NCBI GenBank assembly: GCA_002412705.1
Contig: DHVO01000149.1
Span: 1-8,127, forward strand
DNA: 8,127 nt
From: Bacteroidales bacterium UBA5206
GTDB lineage: Bacteria; Bacteroidota; Bacteroidia; Bacteroidales; Tenuifilaceae
Reading direction: 5' to 3'
Shown: positions 5,597 through 8,127 of the stretch, piece by piece
How the letters are laid out: the number at the start of each line of letters is the position of its first letter
Position numbering within the stretch: position 1 is the first letter of the stretch
Program-made: the position numbers and the translations under genes
Notes under the pieces: model-generated
The model's input: only the letters and a program-made list of their open reading frames with translations
What the model was told of the DNA's origin: nothing
Databases searched by the model: none

Positions 5597-6280
5597 TTAT
5601 ATTATTACATATCCAATTCTTATACTTATGTTGAAATGGGGAAATATCTTATGCCCTTCAAGTTCATAAGAATAAGTATCACCATATAGGATATGGACAG
5701 TTTTGGTGTATTCACTATTAATCCAACTGTAGTGTCCTGATCTTATCCCAATGCCACACTGTGCTTCTAATATCCATTTATTTGTACTATGTGTTACACC
5801 GTAGTTCATAGCAAAAACATTCATCTTTTTGTGTAGCCCATAATAATCGATATTGAGAGTTGAGTTTTTGTAGTATTTCATCTTCTTATTGCTGTAGTCG
5901 TTTACAATCCAATAACCTACAGATAGATATTCTTTTGTGTTTTTGTAGTTGGAGAATCCTAGTAGGTTAATGTTATATATTTTTAACTCTAGTCTTAAAT
6001 TATATCCATGTGCATTAATTGCTAGGGAATCAAAGTTTTGCAAAGTTGGAGTTAATTCCATGTATCTCTGGCCGTAGGTAACATCGAGACCAACTTTACT
6101 GCGGAAAGTTAGGCTTATATCTCCTTGTAATGATGGCCTTTCTGGATTTATAAATGCTAGAGGGTGAAGCTTAACGCTTAGTTCAAATGGTTTGCTTTGC
6201 TGTGCCCTTGCGGGTATCGTAATTACAAAGAGTAAAAGGGTTATGGATATAATAATTTTGTAGGGGGTGGATTTTTTCAT
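5597..6280 (-). CDS. Unrecognised exported beta-rich protein
   Basis: This 227-residue protein does not match a family I can name. The first 26 residues are a signal peptide (MKKSTPYK, then a hydrophobic stretch IIISITLLLFVITI, then ARA before Gln27). The rest alternates hydrophobic and polar residues and is rich in Tyr, Asn and Ile (SVKLHPLAFI, KVGLDVTYGQRY, YNLRLELKIYNI, KEYLSVGYWIV, FNISIRIGYVI). This fits a small outer-membrane beta barrel or an OMP-like porin-family protein, with the last strand at the C-terminus. The gene is clearly more AT-rich than its neighbours, with frequent ATA, AAT and TTA codons, which could mean a recently gained or fast-evolving gene. It converges with the sigma operon and lies downstream of hutH on the same strand, separated by the hutH terminator. 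Function unknown. Confidence 0.75.
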   Translation of the reverse strand: MKKSTPYKIIISITLLLFVITIPARAQQSKPFELSVKLHPLAFINPERPSLQGDISLTFRSKVGLDVTYGQRYMELTPTLQNFDSLAINAHGYNLRLELKIYNINLLGFSNYKNTKEYLSVGYWIVNDYSNKKMKYYKNSTLNIDYYGLHKKMNVFAMNYGVTHSTNKWILEAQCGIGIRSGHYSWINSEYTKTVHILYGDTYSYELEGHKIFPHFNISIRIGYVII

Positions 6281-6297
6281 ATAATGGATTTTGATTT

Positions 6298-6328
6298 TTA
6301 AAGTAGTAATAAATCTATTGGATACAAA
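6298..6328 (-). promoter_or_regulatory. Possible promoter of the exported beta-rich protein
   Basis: On the minus strand TTTG (complement of 6325-6328) is followed after 19 bases by TACTTTAA (complement of 6298-6305). The spacing fits the Bacteroidota TTTG-N19-TAnnTTTG promoter but the -7 box is imperfect. The -33 part overlaps the T tract of the hutH terminator. Transcription would start about 12 bases before the ATG at 6280. Confidence 0.35.
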
Positions 6329-6350
6329 AAAAGCACCACAAGGGTGCTTT
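6325..6350 (-). terminator. Intrinsic terminator of hutH
   Basis: Read on the minus strand, AAAGCACC (6350-6343) pairs with GGTGCTTT (6337-6330), an 8-base stem around a 5-base loop, running into a T tract that ends at 6326. It starts 24 bases after the hutH stop codon at 6374. It separates hutH from the exported-protein gene. Confidence 0.88.
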
Positions 6351-6373
6351 CCTGAAAAAAAATGAGATGTAAT

Positions 6374-7873
6374 CTATAGTTGCTTCTCAAACTCTCCGTT
6401 ACGAAGGAAGTCAAGGGTTTTCTCGATCTCACGATACATGATTTTATCCTCGTTGATAAAGCTAACCTGCTTGCGGTATGCCGCAAGGAACTCCTCTAAG
6501 TATGGAGATGTTTTGGCTGGACGGCGGAAATCAAGCGCCTGAGCTGCATCGAACAGCTCAATAGCAAGAATGCGCTCTACGTTATCAACCACGCGTAGTA
6601 GCTTAGTTGCTGCATTTGCACCCATACTCACGTGATCCTCTTGTCCGTTCGACGAAACAATTGAGTCAACCGATGCTGGGCTGCATAGCTGCTTGTTCTG
6701 GCTTACCATGGCTGCTGCTGCATACTGTGGAATCATAAAGCCGCTGTTTAATCCTGGGTTTGCCACAAGGAACTCAGGTAGTCCGCGTAGGCCAAGGATT
6801 AGCTGAGCAGTTCTACGTTCCGATATGTTGCCAAGTTCCGATAGCGCAATTGCAAGGAAATCGTAGCTAAGCGCAAGTGGTTGTCCGTGGAAGTTACCAC
6901 CAGATATAACTAGATCCTCATCGGGCCAAACGGTTGGGTTATCGGTTACCGAGTTTACTTCGGTAAGTAGCACGTGAGCCACGTAGTTTATTGCATCCTT
7001 GCTGGCTCCGTGAACCTGTGGCATGCAACGGAATGAGTAAGGATCCTGAACGTGCTTTTTAGGACGTGCAATTAGCTCGCTACCCTCAAGTATCTTGCGG
7101 ATATTGCGGGCTGTTTCAATTTGTCCTTGGTGTGGTCTAACGCTTTGGATATTTGGGTGGAATGGTTCAATTCTACCATCGAAAGCCTCAAGGGAAACTG
7201 CGCCAATAATATCGGCTAGCTTAACAATCTTAAAGGTTTTAATCATGGCGTAAACACCATGTGAACTCATGAACTGGGTTCCGTTAAGTAGCGCAAGACC
7301 CTCTTTTGATTTTAGCTCAATGGGTTCCCAACCAAACTCTTTTAGTACATTGGCTGCATCCTGTTTTACTCCTTTGTAGTAAACATCACCCATTCCAATA
7401 AGTGGTAGGAATAGGTTAGATAGTGGAGCTAGGTCGCCCGAAGCACCTAGTGAGCCACGATCGTAAACCACAGGTAGTACACCGTTGTTAAGAAAATCGA
7501 GAATGCGCTGTACGGTTTCCACTTGTACGCCAGAGTTTCCTAGCGATAGGGCATGTGCTTTAAGGAAAAGCATTAGCCTAACAATTTCTGGTTGAACCTC
7601 GGTTCCAGTGCTACAAGCATGGGACATTACAAGGTTCTTCTGAAGCTGCGAAAGCTCATCGCGAGAGATGGTGTGGTTGCATAGCGAACCAAATCCTGTG
7701 GTGATACCGTAAATTGGCGTATCGTGGTTCTCCATCTTTCTGTCGATGTAATCGCGGCACTTTTGAATTAGCTGCTTCGACTCATCTGATAGTTCGAAGT
7801 GGAACGGCTCGTTTATAATGCGCTCTAGTAGCTCGTAGGTAAGCGGTTGTGGTGATATTAAATGCTTGTTCAT
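6374..7873 (-). CDS. hutH: Histidine ammonia-lyase
   Basis: This 499-residue protein, normal length for the family, removes ammonia from L-histidine to give trans-urocanate, the first step of histidine degradation, in the cytoplasm. The MIO prosthetic group forms from Ala144-Ser145-Gly146 in GSLGASGDLAPLSN. Other active-site positions known from Pseudomonas putida HutH are all matched: Tyr55 (YGITTGFG), His85 (NLVMSH), Asn197 (LLNGTQ), Gln276, Tyr279 and Arg282 (QDPYSFRC), Phe328 (GGNFHGQP) and Glu412 (NGQEDHVSMG). The His after SH and the Glu in QEDHVSMG favour histidine over tyrosine or phenylalanine as substrate. The ATG at 7873 has AGGAAA just upstream. No other hut gene lies in the window; the upstream neighbour is hisS, 62 bases away on the same strand, and a terminator follows the gene. 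Confidence 0.95.
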   Translation of the reverse strand: MNKHLISPQPLTYELLERIINEPFHFELSDESKQLIQKCRDYIDRKMENHDTPIYGITTGFGSLCNHTISRDELSQLQKNLVMSHACSTGTEVQPEIVRLMLFLKAHALSLGNSGVQVETVQRILDFLNNGVLPVVYDRGSLGASGDLAPLSNLFLPLIGMGDVYYKGVKQDAANVLKEFGWEPIELKSKEGLALLNGTQFMSSHGVYAMIKTFKIVKLADIIGAVSLEAFDGRIEPFHPNIQSVRPHQGQIETARNIRKILEGSELIARPKKHVQDPYSFRCMPQVHGASKDAINYVAHVLLTEVNSVTDNPTVWPDEDLVISGGNFHGQPLALSYDFLAIALSELGNISERRTAQLILGLRGLPEFLVANPGLNSGFMIPQYAAAAMVSQNKQLCSPASVDSIVSSNGQEDHVSMGANAATKLLRVVDNVERILAIELFDAAQALDFRRPAKTSPYLEEFLAAYRKQVSFINEDKIMYREIEKTLDFLRNGEFEKQL

Positions 7874-7874
7874 G

Positions 7875-7880
7875 TTTCCT
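7875..7880 (-). promoter_or_regulatory. Shine-Dalgarno-like site before hutH
   Basis: On the minus strand AGGAAA lies directly before C and the hutH ATG. The other genes of this window have no purine-rich site at that place, in line with the weak use of Shine-Dalgarno sequences in Bacteroidota. The short spacing makes its use uncertain, but it supports the chosen start. Confidence 0.35.
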
Positions 7881-7911
7881 GTAATTGGTTTAAGTGATTG
7901 ACTTTTGCTGA

Positions 7912-7941
7912 TTGTAGATTGGTTCTTTCACGAATCTACAA
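7912..7941 (-). other. Perfect 9-base inverted repeat over the hisS stop codon
   Basis: TTGTAGATT (plus strand 7912-7920) and AATCTACAA (7933-7941) are perfect inverted repeats around a 12-base loop. On the minus strand the first arm contains the last hisS codon and the TAG stop. The sequence after the hairpin (TCAGCAAAAG) has no T tract, so it is not a canonical intrinsic terminator. It could be a 3'-end or processing structure or an operator in the hisS-hutH gap. Confidence 0.5.
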
Positions 7942-8127
7942 CCCAGCGTCTAAAATATGATTCACAAGTTGGGTGGTAGGTACATCTACCTGTTCTCCTG
8001 TAACCATATTCTTCACGGATACCTTGTTGCCCTGCATTTCTGATTCACCAACCACTGCCACAAGTCGTATGTTCTTCTTGTTAGCATAGTCGAACTGCTT
8101 TTTCATTTTTGCGTTATCGGGGTAGAG
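7936..8127 (-). CDS. hisS: Histidyl-tRNA synthetase, C-terminal end (partial)
   Basis: The minus-strand frame is open from the right edge (codon at 8127-8125) to the TAG at 7938-7936, giving 63 residues; the start lies outside the window. The protein begins LYPDNAKMKKQFDYANKKNI and continues RLVAVVGESEM, GNKVSVKNMVTGEQ and VPTQLVNHIL. This is the end of the anticodon-binding domain of class II HisRS: the KMKKQFDYA helix, the VAVVGE strand, and the 'vsvKnm.TGeQ' strand pair (other HisRS carry 'v.lKdl.tgeq' there). The enzyme charges tRNA-His with histidine. hutH follows 62 bases after the stop on the same strand, possibly in the same transcript. Confidence 0.88.
   Translation of the reverse strand, partial: LYPDNAKMKKQFDYANKKNIRLVAVVGESEMQGNKVSVKNMVTGEQVDVPTTQLVNHILDAGL

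Noticed and set aside
6298..6486. Short minus-strand frame overlapping the 3' end of hutH and its terminator
   Set aside because: It runs through an intrinsic terminator and overlaps hutH in another frame; the product is not protein-like.
1..8127. CRISPR array, insertion sequence, tRNA or rRNA gene, phage or attachment site
   Set aside because: No regularly spaced repeats, no transposase-like frame or terminal inverted repeats, and no tRNA-like cloverleaf or rRNA sequence were seen on either strand.

Overview
The window looks like the chromosome of a member of the Bacteroidota, probably Bacteroidales or a close relative. Four things point there: a type IX secretion (Por) C-terminal sorting domain at the left edge, a Bacteroidota-type -7 promoter box (TAnnTTTG) before the transketolase operon, weak or absent Shine-Dalgarno sequences before most genes, and proteins that read as typical Bacteroidota versions of split transketolase, ECF sigma factor and histidine ammonia-lyase. 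Species cannot be fixed from the sequence alone.

Layout. (1) 2-1327, plus strand: the C-terminal part of a large secreted protein, with about three degenerate propeller-like repeats, an Ig/cadherin-like putative Ig domain and a T9SS sorting domain. (2) 1328-1652: no gene; two hairpin terminators, then the promoter of the next operon. (3) 1653-5528, plus strand: six closely spaced genes. These are transketolase N-terminal subunit, a methylglyoxal-synthase-like protein, transketolase C-terminal subunit, an ECF sigma-70 factor, a small single-span membrane protein and a small exported Spy/CpxP-like protein, closed by a strong terminator at 5551-5580. (4) 5597-6280, minus strand: an AT-rich gene for an unrecognised exported, beta-rich protein. 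(5) 6374-8127, minus strand: histidine ammonia-lyase (hutH), preceded by the 3' end of histidyl-tRNA synthetase (hisS), which runs off the right edge and lacks a start in the window.

How the genes work together. The two transketolase halves should form one thiamine-diphosphate enzyme of the pentose phosphate pathway. The gene between them belongs to the methylglyoxal synthase fold family, but the position of the catalytic Asp (E. coli Asp71) reads as Tyr, so its enzymatic role is doubtful. The sigma factor, membrane protein and periplasmic Spy-like protein have the architecture of an envelope-sensing module of the CnrH/CnrY/CnrX type. It starts only 14 bases after the transketolase gene, so central carbon metabolism and an envelope-response regulator are probably co-transcribed. 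On the minus strand, hisS and hutH, which use histidine for translation and for catabolism respectively, lie 62 bases apart with no recognisable promoter or classical terminator between them, only a hairpin over the hisS stop.

Most of the window is ordinary housekeeping DNA. The items most worth a second look are the active-site change in the methylglyoxal-synthase-like protein, its position inside a split transketolase, and the linkage of both to the sigma module.
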